A stretch of 55,500 nt of DNA, from the NCBI GenBank assembly GCA_013377095.1, contig JACAAY010000021.1:1-55500 (forward strand), in the 5' to 3' direction. Position numbers and translations under genes: made by a program. The notes below the pieces were generated by a model that was given only the letters and a program-made list of their open reading frames with translations, ran no database searches and had not been told where the DNA came from. Source of the stretch: Desulfuromonadales bacterium. GTDB lineage: Bacteria > Desulfobacterota > Desulfuromonadia > Geobacterales > Pseudopelobacteraceae. This document shows positions 7,083 to 17,388 of this stretch, one piece after another (positions within the stretch are counted from its first letter, which is position 1; the number at the start of each line of letters is the position of its first letter).

Positions 7083-8699
7083 ATGAATGTAGCTTTTGAC
7101 CCGTGGATACCGGTTGTAACTCTATCCGGCAAACCGGACTTGGCAAGCCTGAGCACTGTGCTTGCTGAAGGCGAAAAGTATGTGGACCTGTCAGTCCGTC
7201 CCCATGAGCGTGTGGCGCTGATGCGATTGTTTCTCTGTGTGGCGCATGCTGCACTGGATGGCCCCAAGGATTACTACGAGTGGTGTGACGTTCCGAAAAA
7301 GCTCCCGGAAGCATCATACAAGTACCTTAAGCATTGGGAGAATTCATTCGATTTGTTTCACAAGGTAAAGCCATGGCTTCAGGTTAAGGACTTGACAGGG
7401 GAGAAAACTTCTCCTGTAGCACTATTAGATTTTGAACTGGCAACCGGCAACAACTCGACGCTTTTTGATCATGGTGGTCAACTTAATTGTCGAAATGTTG
7501 GGCCGGCCAGGCTTGCACTTAACCTGTTAACCTTTCAGAATTTTTCTTCTGGTGGCGGTTCACCCGTTGCACAGTGGCTGACGACAAAAACTGCGCAGGT
7601 CGGAAATCCTGATGCTCCTTGCTTATCTCAATCAATGGCGCACTGTTTGTTGCGCGGAAAATCCCTGGCCAAGACTGTTTATTTAAATTTACCGACATAT
7701 GAAAAGGTTGGGCAAACCTACAAGTCATTCAAAATCAGCAAAAAGAAGGATTACGAATATTCAGAAATCACTTTTGGAAGGCCGGTTTGGGAATTGTTTC
7801 CTGAGTCTCCTGATACCGGACATGAAAGGGTGATAAATGCATCCAAGACATATTTGGGGCGTTTAGTGCCGATTTCTAGGTGGATTCGCTTCATTCATGA
7901 CTCAGACCAGATGTACTGCTGTAATGGTTTCAAGTACGACACATACAAAGACGGTTTTGCTGCAGAGCCGACAGCGGCTGTTCGTGTAGTCACGTCGAAG
8001 GACAAAAAGGGGAATGAAGTAAAAGAGCGACGAGTTGTCAAAGTTGATCCCACAAAAGCATTATGGAGAGAGTTGACCGCGCTGTTCGTAAAAAGAACGG
8101 CAGAGGGGCTCGGCGGTCCGTTTGCCATGCAAAATGCTCCTCTAGATAGCGAGTTCGATTTTCATGTCTGTGCAATTACTCGCGACCAAGCGTCTATGGA
8201 CATTGGAATGGAATCAGTTTTTCACATCTCTCCAGCCTTCCAGAATTATTTCCCTGTATATCAGACTGAAGTTATTGGCGATGCCAATGTTGTTGGTGCG
8301 GAAGGGTATTCTCGGAAATTGCGCTGGGCTATAGAAGATTATCGTATTGCGGTTGATAGTGACTGGAAGCCTCGCGTGAAAAGAACGCAGGCAAAAGAAC
8401 AAAATGCTTTACGCGACCGTTTGGCACAAAAAGCGTTTCTTGCATATTGGACAAAAGTCGAGATGAATCTTCACCTTCTCATGGCCCATATAGAAGCAAT
8501 CGGCACTGATTCAGCAATTCTCACTCGTGACGCATGGCGCAAGATGCTCTTCAAGTCAGCCTGTGAGGCTTATTCAGTTGTCTGTGGACAGGAAACCCCG
8601 CGACAACTGCGGGCCTTTGCCAAAGGTTTACAGAAATTGAGGAAAGCGAAAGATGAACCCGAGACGAATACCACTGAAACCATGGAGGAAAAAGAATGA
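7083..8699 (+). CDS. casA: Cse1 (CasA/Cas8e), large subunit of I-E Cascade
   Basis: 538 residues, with ribosome site GAGAGGAGGGATT before the ATG. The start MNVAFDPWIPVV and the following LADLSVRP-like region (VDLSVRPHERVALMRLFLCVAHAALDG, given in pieces) are characteristic of Cse1. LLTFQNFSSGGG and QSMAHCLLRG correspond to the conserved inner part. A four-helix C-terminal bundle is predicted (about 390-520). Cse1 recognises the PAM, helps unwind target DNA and recruits Cas3. The protein ends in a charged tail (KAKDEPETNTTETMEEKE). The stop overlaps the cse2 start (ATGA), indicating translational coupling. GC content is visibly lower than in cas1 and cas2. Confidence 0.95.
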   Translation: MNVAFDPWIPVVTLSGKPDLASLSTVLAEGEKYVDLSVRPHERVALMRLFLCVAHAALDGPKDYYEWCDVPKKLPEASYKYLKHWENSFDLFHKVKPWLQVKDLTGEKTSPVALLDFELATGNNSTLFDHGGQLNCRNVGPARLALNLLTFQNFSSGGGSPVAQWLTTKTAQVGNPDAPCLSQSMAHCLLRGKSLAKTVYLNLPTYEKVGQTYKSFKISKKKDYEYSEITFGRPVWELFPESPDTGHERVINASKTYLGRLVPISRWIRFIHDSDQMYCCNGFKYDTYKDGFAAEPTAAVRVVTSKDKKGNEVKERRVVKVDPTKALWRELTALFVKRTAEGLGGPFAMQNAPLDSEFDFHVCAITRDQASMDIGMESVFHISPAFQNYFPVYQTEVIGDANVVGAEGYSRKLRWAIEDYRIAVDSDWKPRVKRTQAKEQNALRDRLAQKAFLAYWTKVEMNLHLLMAHIEAIGTDSAILTRDAWRKMLFKSACEAYSVVCGQETPRQLRAFAKGLQKLRKAKDEPETNTTETMEEKE

Positions 8700-9193
8700 G
8701 CCAGCTTCTTGAGCAACTCCGCAAATGTAAAGCCAGGGATGATCGGGGGATGATGGCCAACCTTCGTTGCATTCTGGTGGATAACAAAAAGCACCGTGCA
8801 TGGCCGGCGTTAAATCGCTTAGGAGTGGCGATTGACGATGAAGATGCTGCCTTTATTGCCGGGCTCTTTGCTACTCATCCAGAGGAGACAGCCAAAGGCA
8901 ATTTCGGCGCAACCTGCAAAGCCATTGAACAGGTAAAAGACATCAACAGAGGTGACGACAGTAAACTGACCCCAACAGAACGGAGATTTCAGCATTTGTT
9001 GGCGGCAGAACGTGGTGAAGAGGTGTATTCCCGTATTTTGAGAATGGTGCTGATGGCCAAGGCAGCGAATGTTCCAGTGAATTTCGAGAGACTGAAAACC
9101 GACCTGAAATACTGGACCGACAGAACCAGAACTGAGTGGGCTGAAGCATTCTGGACGCAAGGCGTAGCATCTGCACCAGAGGAGGTCCTATGA
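8696..9193 (+). CDS. casB: Cse2 (CasB/Cas11e), small subunit of I-E Cascade
   Basis: 165 residues, almost all helical, as usual for Cse2. MANLRCILVDNKKHRAWPAL corresponds to the conserved arginine-rich N-terminal helix region, and NVPVNFERLKTDLKYW to the conserved C-terminal part. Two Cse2 copies form the belly of Cascade and stabilise the RNA-DNA hybrid. The gene overlaps cse1 by 4 bases (ATGA) and cas6e by 4 bases (ATGA), so the three are translationally coupled. No domain loss is seen. Confidence 0.92.
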   Translation: MSQLLEQLRKCKARDDRGMMANLRCILVDNKKHRAWPALNRLGVAIDDEDAAFIAGLFATHPEETAKGNFGATCKAIEQVKDINRGDDSKLTPTERRFQHLLAAERGEEVYSRILRMVLMAKAANVPVNFERLKTDLKYWTDRTRTEWAEAFWTQGVASAPEEVL

Positions 9194-9888
9194 ATTGGTT
9201 GGCTCGTCTGGATGTTGATACGGAAACCTTACGTATGGCAGGAGTTTCCAACGACATCTACACCTGGCATCAAAAACTTTGGGAGTGTTACCCCGATGAA
9301 CCGTATGCCAAGCGTGATTTTCTGACGCGTATAGATCAGTTGGAGGGAGCATGCCGGTTTTGGGTTCTGTCAAAACGAAAGCCTGTATGCCCGCAGTGGT
9401 GCCCGGTTGACGGGTTCTCAATCAGAGAAGTTTCGCCCTCGTTCCTGAGTCATCGATTTTATGCCTTTGACCTGCGTGTAAACCCCGTGAAGATGCAGTT
9501 GATACCACGAAATGCTGATGGTGAAACGGTCCTGCTCGCTAACGGCAAGAGGAAGCGCGGGAAGCGGATACCGTTGGTGAAGCCCGATGAACTGCGATCT
9601 TGGTTGATTCGAAAAGGTGAGGTCAGATGCCGAGATGAGGAAACCGGGCAAAACATTCCGGGCGGTTTTCAAATTATCGAAAAAAAAGAAAAACCGCTGG
9701 AAATCAGGCCGATGGTGGAAAACCATTTCCGAAAAAAAGAGCACTCGGCCTACCATGGCGGCGTCCAGTTTCGCGGCATATTGGAAGTGACGGACAGGGA
9801 GCATTTTATAAAGTCATATCAAGCCGGTATTGGTAGCGCCAAGGGGTTTGGTTTTGGTCTGCTGCTATTGGCGCCAATCAATCTGTAA
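9190..9888 (+). CDS. cas6e: Cas6e (CasE/Cse3), crRNA-processing endoribonuclease
   Basis: 232 residues. The N-terminal ferredoxin-like domain starts MNWLARLDVD. His27 in YTWHQKLWECYPDEP matches the catalytic His region of Cse3 proteins (DPYxxHRxLWxxFP). The C-terminal Gly-rich loop GIGSAKGFGFGLLLL is the Cas6 hallmark. A Lys/Arg-rich segment (GKRKRGKR, about 119-126) is likely to contact RNA. The enzyme cuts the array transcript at each repeat hairpin and stays bound to the crRNA 3' end. Here the gene stands between cse2 and cas7e, whereas in E. coli casE follows casD. The array repeat has a matching 7-bp hairpin. Confidence 0.93.
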   Translation: MNWLARLDVDTETLRMAGVSNDIYTWHQKLWECYPDEPYAKRDFLTRIDQLEGACRFWVLSKRKPVCPQWCPVDGFSIREVSPSFLSHRFYAFDLRVNPVKMQLIPRNADGETVLLANGKRKRGKRIPLVKPDELRSWLIRKGEVRCRDEETGQNIPGGFQIIEKKEKPLEIRPMVENHFRKKEHSAYHGGVQFRGILEVTDREHFIKSYQAGIGSAKGFGFGLLLLAPINL

Positions 9889-9916
9889 TAATTACAATTC
9901 AAAGGAGAATGAAGTT

Positions 9917-11134
9917 ATGAAACATCTGGAACTGCATATCATTCAATCCGTACCCGTTGCCTGCCTTAATCGTGATGATCTCAATTCTCCCAAGACTGCC
10001 ATATTTGGTGGCGTCCAACGGGCGCGGGTGTCGAGCCAATCGTGGAAGAGAGCGATTCGGGAGTTGGCCGAAAAAGATCTCGATAACTCTGGTCAGTTCA
10101 AAGGTAAACGCAGCCGGCTGTTTATTGAAAAAATTACTGCAGAACTAATAAGATTTGGTGAGAAACTAGAAATCGCAAAAGCCCTTGCTCTCTGCGCTGG
10201 TCATTATCTCGCCAAGCTAGACCCAAAGCAGGAAGGGAAAGTAAAAACTCTCGTATTTCTCTCACCTTTAGAATACGAAATTTTTGCCAAGCTACTTTAC
10301 ACTCTTGAATATGCCGACAAACAGAAATTATTTGAAGCGGTTGCTGCGATTGACACCGCAAAGCTTGCAAACGAGGAAGAGAGCGAGGACGATACAGAAG
10401 ATGCTGAAAAACCTAAGAAGGGCGAGAAAAAGTTGTCAGCTAATGCTTTTACAAAGCTTGTTGCCAAGATTCTTAAAAGCCCTGTAGAAAAAGCCTTTAA
10501 AGGAGAGAAGAAAGAACCTAAAAGCCTTCCGAAAGATGCCGCCGACATTGCATTGTTCGGCCGCATGGTCGCCAACGATCATTCCCTAACCGTTGAAGCG
10601 GCATCCATGTTCTCCCATGCTATTTCCACACACAAGGTTGACAATGAAATCGATTTCTTCTCCGCAGTGGACGATTTGCAGCCCAAAGAAGAGTCTGGTG
10701 CCGGCATGACGAGCACCCTGGAGTTCAATTCCGCCACCTACTACCGTTTTGCAGCCCTCAATCTGGATATGCTTGCCGATACCAATCATCTTGGTTGTAT
10801 GAGCAGGGAAGAACGCCAGAATGTAACGCGTACTTTTGTAGAAGCTACAATCAGGGCCATTCCCGGTGCCCGCAAGAACACCATGAACGGCAATACTCTT
10901 CCAGTTCATGTACTTGGCGTCGTCCGCGAAAAAGGGCATCCGATTCAACTTGTGAACGCGTATGAAACACCTATTCGATCATCGCAAGGGTATGCCGCAA
11001 AGTCGGTTGACCTGCTGAAATCGGAGTATGCCAAACTTAAGGAAACTTGGGGGATTAAGGCGGTTTTCGAGAAGGCGATCCCTGATGTCGGGCTAAATAC
11101 CTTCATCGACGAGGTGGTGGAACATGTCATCTGA
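9917..11134 (+). CDS. cas7e: Cas7e (CasC/Cse4), Cascade backbone subunit
   Basis: 405 residues from the ATG at 9917, with AAAGGAG upstream; the frame is open further upstream but without a start signal. The N-terminus MKHLELHIIQSVPVACLNRD, then SPKTAIFGGVQRARVSSQSWKR, is diagnostic of Cas7e. Near the C-terminus PIRSSQGYAAKS and LPVHVLGVVREKG are also typical. Six Cas7 copies coat the crRNA spacer. A strongly charged low-complexity insert (EEESEDDTEDAEKPKKGEKK, about 153-172) lies in the helical region; such inserts vary among Cas7e proteins. The 3' end overlaps cas5e by 11 bases. Confidence 0.96.
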   Translation: MKHLELHIIQSVPVACLNRDDLNSPKTAIFGGVQRARVSSQSWKRAIRELAEKDLDNSGQFKGKRSRLFIEKITAELIRFGEKLEIAKALALCAGHYLAKLDPKQEGKVKTLVFLSPLEYEIFAKLLYTLEYADKQKLFEAVAAIDTAKLANEEESEDDTEDAEKPKKGEKKLSANAFTKLVAKILKSPVEKAFKGEKKEPKSLPKDAADIALFGRMVANDHSLTVEAASMFSHAISTHKVDNEIDFFSAVDDLQPKEESGAGMTSTLEFNSATYYRFAALNLDMLADTNHLGCMSREERQNVTRTFVEATIRAIPGARKNTMNGNTLPVHVLGVVREKGHPIQLVNAYETPIRSSQGYAAKSVDLLKSEYAKLKETWGIKAVFEKAIPDVGLNTFIDEVVEHVI

Positions 11135-11801
11135 CAAATCCTATCTGGTCCTGCGGTTGGAAGGGCCGCTCCAGTCCTGGGGTTTCGATAGCCAGTACAA
11201 CCGGCGCAATACTGGATTGATGCCCACCAAAAGCGCAGTTGTTGGCATGTGCTGTGCTGCGCTAGGTTATACGCGAGGCGGCTCAGAAGAAGAGAGATTT
11301 CTTGAAAAGTTCATGCATGTAAGAATGACCGCAATTGCTAAGCCTTGTAAAGGTGTCAATAAAGAACTTCCGATTCGCCGGCTTCAGGACTATCACACAG
11401 TCAAGAACACCAAAACTGCTGAAGGTAAAAATAAAGATTGCCATATTACCCACAGGCAATACCTGACTGACTCATCTTTCGGCGTTGTTCTGGAAGGTGA
11501 CTCATCTCTTCTCAAGCAAGTTGCTGATGCTCTGGATAATCCGGTCTGGGGCATCTGGCTCGGACGTAAGACCTGCATCCCGACAGCTCCGGTTCTGGCC
11601 GGTTTGAGAAGTGACCGGAATGCAGCGTTGCAGCTTCTTATTGGCGAAAAGCCACTTGAATCATTTACCCGGCAGGAGGATGTGGAAAGCTTTGCCGATG
11701 GCCGAGATAGTCTTCCCGATATGCCGGTATCATTTGCTTCGGAGCGAAGATTGTTCTCGCCGAGAAGGGTAAATACTTGGCAAGCAGGTGAAAAGGCTTG
11801 A
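11124..11801 (+). CDS. cas5e: Cas5e (CasD), Cascade 5'-handle-binding subunit
   Basis: 225 residues. The start SYLVLRLEGPLQSWGFDSQY followed by RRNTGLMPTKSAVVGMCCAALG is the Cas5e signature. PIRRLQDYHTV and DCHITHRQYLTDSSF are also conserved. Cas5e caps the crRNA 5' handle and contacts Cse1. The gene overlaps cas7e by 11 bases, suggesting coupling. It ends the lower-GC run of cas genes. A 184-base gap with two hairpins separates it from cas1. Confidence 0.95.
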   Translation: MSSDKSYLVLRLEGPLQSWGFDSQYNRRNTGLMPTKSAVVGMCCAALGYTRGGSEEERFLEKFMHVRMTAIAKPCKGVNKELPIRRLQDYHTVKNTKTAEGKNKDCHITHRQYLTDSSFGVVLEGDSSLLKQVADALDNPVWGIWLGRKTCIPTAPVLAGLRSDRNAALQLLIGEKPLESFTRQEDVESFADGRDSLPDMPVSFASERRLFSPRRVNTWQAGEKA

Positions 11802-11868
11802 TGATCGTCCGTAGATAGTGATGGCTTTCTGTATCTTATAAACCCTGAAACATCAACAGCGGTGCAAC

Positions 11869-11935
11869 CATGCGGTAATACGGGGGTGACCGCATGATAG
11901 CAACAAGGCACCCACACGGGGGTGCCCCTACTTTT
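11869..11935 (+). terminator. Two hairpins between cas5e and cas1
   Basis: CATGCGGT (11869-11876) pairs with ACCGCATG (11889-11896). GGCACCC (11907-11913) pairs with GGGTGCC (11920-11926), followed by CCCTACTTTTTG. The second looks like a weak intrinsic terminator. With the 184-base gap, this suggests that cas1-cas2 need their own promoter or read-through. Confidence 0.45.
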
Positions 11936-11985
11936 TGTAGGCTGTGCTATTTACGTATGGGAAAATCCATTCGGAGAAATAACCC

Positions 11986-13198
<1,213 letters not shown>

Positions 13199-13266
13199 GT
13201 GGCAAAAAAATCGGTAGCTTTTTAATGAACGGAATTGACCAGTGATTTTGAGAAGATAGAAGAAGT
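13199..13266 (+). promoter_or_regulatory. CRISPR leader
   Basis: These 68 bases between cas2 and the first repeat are AT-rich (AAAAAAATCGG, TTTTTAATGAACGG), unlike the flanking GC-rich cas2. The degenerate repeat is at the far end of the array, so this is the leader side. Leaders hold the array promoter and the integration anchor; part of this one may lie inside cas2. No clear IHF consensus was found by eye. Confidence 0.65.
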
Positions 13267-16200
13267 ATGTTCCCCGCATGCGCGGGGATGAACCGGAAGA
13301 AGATCGCGGCGGCTCCGGAGAATGGTTATGTTCCCCGCATGCGCGGGGATGAACCGAAGAAGGTCACCCTTTCGGCAAATACCAAGGAATGTTCCCCGCA
13401 TGCGCGGGGATGAACCGAGCATTGGGGAGATTATCTTGCGATGGAGCGCATGTTCCCCGCATGCGCGGGGATGAACCGTGGTGCTGGATTTACAGATGGA
13501 AAACGCAGACATGTTCCCCGCATGCGCGGGGATGAACCGAATACAGTATCGGGATAATGAGAGATTGCTACATGTTCCCCGCATGCGCGGGGATGAACCG
13601 TCTTGCGACGGTTGTTGTATAATTCAGTTCCGATGTTCCCCGCATGCGCGGGGATGAACCGACAGAATCCGAGCCAGATTTAAGGCGCTGGATATGTTCC
13701 CCGCATGCGCGGGGATGAACCGGTGGCGATATCGGCGGACGATTCGCCCAGGCAATGTTCCCCGCATGCGCGGGGATGAACCGTTATTGATGCCCATGGG
13801 CTCACTTGCTTGTTGATGTTCCCCGCATGCGCGGGGATGAACCGCACCAGTGCAGGCAGGGTGAATACTCCCTCTCATGTTCCCCGCATGCGCGGGGATG
13901 AACCGCGCCATACTCCCCAGCGGCTGAATGCTTTTCGATGTTCCCCGCATGCGCGGGGATGAACCGGATTGGAGTTCGGCGGCTGCGGTTTCATTGGTAT
14001 GTTCCCCGCATGCGCGGGGATGAACCGCGTTATCTACCGTATGCGCTTATGCAGTACGAATGTTCCCCGCATGCGCGGGGATGAACCGCTGGCTGCTGCT
14101 CATGCTGGCCAGCAGCGCGTATGTTCCCCGCATGCGCGGGGATGAACCGTTTTAATTCGGCCGAAGAATAGCTATTATGATATGTTCCCCGCATGCGCGG
14201 GGATGAACCGCAATACGCAAAGACGTGGTCATTACCGCGCAAATGTTCCCCGCATGCGCGGGGATGAACCGGTGTATTTGTCATGAGAACACCGAGAAGA
14301 CGCATGTTCCCCGCATGCGCGGGGATGAACCGGCGTGGCAAAGAGCAACGGTTATAGCATGGAAATGTTCCCCGCATGCGCGGGGATGAACCGATGTTGC
14401 CGGGGTCACGGTCTATACTCCATCCATGTTCCCCGCATGCGCGGGGATGAACCGGTGAAGGAAGCAAAATAAAGGAGAATAGCGTGATGTTCCCCGCATG
14501 CGCGGGGATGAACCGACGACTGCGCAAACTGGATGCCCATTCTGTGCATGTTCCCCGCATGCGCGGGGATGAACCGGACATCACGATCAAAAATGTCGTA
14601 GACGCAACATGTTCCCCGCATGCGCGGGGATGAACCGGCGGGGGCGCTGCTTGACGGCTTCACTTTGGCATGTTCCCCGCATGCGCGGGGATGAACCGTG
14701 CCGTGCTTGGGTGGAGTCATTTCAATGTATATGTTCCCCGCATGCGCGGGGATGAACCGGCAGTACCCCGGAGCGTTTCCCGGACTGCACCATGTTCCCC
14801 GCATGCGCGGGGATGAACCGATTATCAATGAATAGCCCGGATATCGTCATATATGTTCCCCGCATGCGCGGGGATGAACCGTGGAAATCTGGCTGAAATG
14901 TACCAAGATCGATATGTTCCCCGCATGCGCGGGGATGAACCGGTAAAGCCTGGCGCCACACGTGAACAGATGGAATGTTCCCCGCATGCGCGGGGATGAA
15001 CCGTCAACATCAAGTCAGCAATATAAGCGTCAGGCATGTTCCCCGCATGCGCGGGGATGAACCGGGAAACTGGTTTTATGCCAGCGGATCAGTGGTATGT
15101 TCCCCGCATGCGCGGGGATGAACCGTCTGGTCAGCGCCCGGTCCGAGACAACATAATATGTTCCCCGCATGCGCGGGGATGAACCGGCTTTGTCTCCCGT
15201 GGCTCCGATACCGGGGATATGTTCCCCGCATGCGCGGGGATGAACCGGAATTTTGGCGGGCATCCAAGCCGGGTTGTATATGTTCCCCGCATGCGCGGGG
15301 ATGAACCGTTTGACATGAGGTCTGTCGCACTTTGCTTGGTATGTTCCCCGCATGCGCGGGGATGAACCGTTTAGTTGCAGCGCCTTTTTGCGTATCCAAA
15401 TATGTTCCCCGCATGCGCGGGGATGAACCGTATTGGGCGGCTGTCGGCGCAACTCCTTGTAGATGTTCCCCGCATGCGCGGGGATGAACCGTCACCCCCA
15501 TTCCCACAGAAGAAGACCAGGAGATGTTCCCCGCATGCGCGGGGATGAACCGGTGTTTGAAGTCCGTCAACCGGGCGACACCATATGTTCCCCGCATGCG
15601 CGGGGATGAACCGAATGAAATCAAGGCCGCGCTCTTTCAGTGACTATGTTCCCCGCATGCGCGGGGATGAACCGTAGGCTTGAATTGATGCTTCTGTCGC
15701 CTGCTTATGTTCCCCGCATGCGCGGGGATGAACCGGTGGTCGTGGAGATATGCGGCCATCCAGTAAGATGTTCCCCGCATGCGCGGGGATGAACCGACAG
15801 CGGTGGATGCCAAGGCATTAACCACAGCATGTTCCCCGCATGCGCGGGGATGAACCGGCCAGAAACAGACCATCGGCGGGACCGAGTACATGTTCCCCGC
15901 ATGCGCGGGGATGAACCGAGTCATCGTACAGGATGCATACTGATAAAATAATGTTCCCCGCATGCGCGGGGATGAACCGGGATGTACAAGAATCCCGGCG
16001 CGTAATCACTGATGTTCCCCGCATGCGCGGGGATGAACCGTCGCGGTGGACGGTGGCACGGGCCTTGGCGTCATGTTCCCCGCATGCGCGGGGATGAACC
16101 GCCGGAACAGAGCGCAACATCATAGCAATGGATATGTTCCCCGCATGCGCGGGGATGAACCGCCGGAGAGAGGGCGCGTTTATTGTTTGGATGGATGTTC

Positions 16201-16653
16201 CCCGCATGCGCGGGGATGAACCGCCTGATATCGTGCCACAGGTGCAGGCTATTTCATGTTCCCCGCATGCGCGGGGATGAACCGCCGCCTGATTCGTTGG
16301 TGCCCACAAGTGACGCATGTTCCCCGCATGCGCGGGGATGAACCGGTGCGATCCGCAAAACGAGCCACCCGGAGCGTATGTTCCCCGCATGCGCGGGGAT
16401 GAACCGGGGGATACTGGCTCACAGGGAGCAACCGGGGCATGTTCCCCGCATGCGCGGGGATGAACCGATAGCCGGAATCCTGGCAAGTGGCACCGGAGTA
16501 TGTTCCCCGCATGCGCGGGGATGAACCGACCAAACTGATCATGGATCTGCTCGATCACCTATGTTCCCCGCATGCGCGGGGATGAACCGGGGAGGGGGCG
16601 GGGATTGGCCAGCACGAAACCATGTTCCCCGCATGCGCGGGGATCAGAAACCG
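13267..16653 (+). CRISPR. Type I-E CRISPR array, 56 repeats and 55 spacers
   Basis: The 29-base repeat begins ATGTTCCCCGCATGC and ends GCGGGGATGAACCG. It contains a 7-bp stem (TCCCCGC/GCGGGGA) around ATGC, as expected for Cas6e cutting. Repeats start at 13267 + 61n without exception (checked at n = 1, 2, 13, 30, 49, 54 and 55), so every spacer is 32 bases. All repeats read appear identical except the last (16622-16653), where GGGGATGAACCG has become GGGGATCAGAAACCG. This marks the oldest, distal end and makes the plus strand the transcribed one, as in E. coli I-E arrays. By eye all spacers are different. The second-last interval (spacer 55) is unusually G-rich. Minus-strand reading frames full of HPRACGEH and SSPRMRGT are translation artefacts of the repeat. 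Confidence 0.98.
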
Positions 16654-17249
16654 TCGCTGGCCATAACCCGGCAAACGGGGTATGCATACATGGCGGTTCT
16701 TCGGTGTACAACAACGCCACGGGGATACTTTCCAGTTCAAAGGATATGAAGCCCAAGACCGACCCCGGTGGAGGAACGCCCATGGGAGCACTGGTACTGA
16801 CCAGCAATACGAAAATGACATTACCTGCCGGGAGCTACCGCTTTACCAAAATGAACCTGAGCGGCAACAGCAAGCTGACGCTCAACGGCAACGTAACACT
16901 TTATATTGACGGTGATCTGACGATTTCAGGAAGCGCAGGAATAATTATTTCATCCGGCAACGTAGTCATCTATGTCAACGGCAAAAAGGTAGACATAAGC
17001 GGCTGCGCATTCGTCAACACATCCCAGGATCCCAGAAATCTTATTCTCTTTGGTACGGCAGGCTTGCAGAGCATCAATCTTTCGGGTGGAACCAGCCTGT
17101 ATGGTCTGGTATATGCGCCCACCGCAGCCATCACGGTTTCGGGTGGGCAAAATACCTACGGCTCGCTGATCGGAAACACGGTAGATCTTTCGGGGGGCGT
17201 GTCTGTACACTATGACGAAACTCTGGTCAATGGACTTCTCTTGAATTGA
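16654..17249 (+). pseudogene. C-terminal fragment of a surface/pilus-type beta-rich protein (DUF7305-like)
   Basis: The frame runs open from within the last CRISPR repeat to a stop at 17249 with no usable start of its own. The visible 198 residues are Gly/Ser/Asn-rich beta repeats: LTSNTKMTLPAGSYRFTKMN, LSGNSKLTLNGNVTLYIDGD, LTISGSAGIIISSGNVVIYV, then LILFGTAGLQSINLSGG and GLVYAPTAAITVSGG. This resembles the C-terminal domain of PilX-associated or DUF7305-type secreted proteins, where 'YAPxAxVxxSGG...xGSxVGxxVxxSGG' repeats are common. The N-terminal part is missing and the CRISPR trailer abuts the fragment. It is therefore a decayed gene, cut by a rearrangement or by the arrival of the locus. 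Confidence 0.65.
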
Positions 17250-17388
17250 GAAGGACCTACCACATCAATAAATTCGTCCGCTACGCTCATGATTCGGACA
17301 GGCACCCGCCCGAATTGGTCTACAACTTTATGGACATAGCCTGACTTTTCTTCTACAGCATAAGCTGATCTTATCGCTGTAACTACCT

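Noticed and set aside
8943..9257. Minus-strand frames opposite cse2 and cas6e
   Set aside because: Antisense shadows of genes whose overlaps (ATGA) and family signatures are clear on the plus strand.
13199..13266. IHF site in the CRISPR leader
   Set aside because: No match to the IHF consensus with correct spacing could be found by eye on either strand; only partial AATTGA-type matches exist.
13296..16621. Self-targeting spacers
   Set aside because: Spacers were compared informally with the genes in the window and no match was noticed; a proper search was not possible, so nothing is claimed.
13222..16821. Long minus-strand open frames (and short plus frames) across the CRISPR array
   Set aside because: They consist of HPRACGEH, SSPRMRGT and RFIPAHAGN repeats, which are translations of the I-E repeat in successive frames, and they have no ribosome sites.
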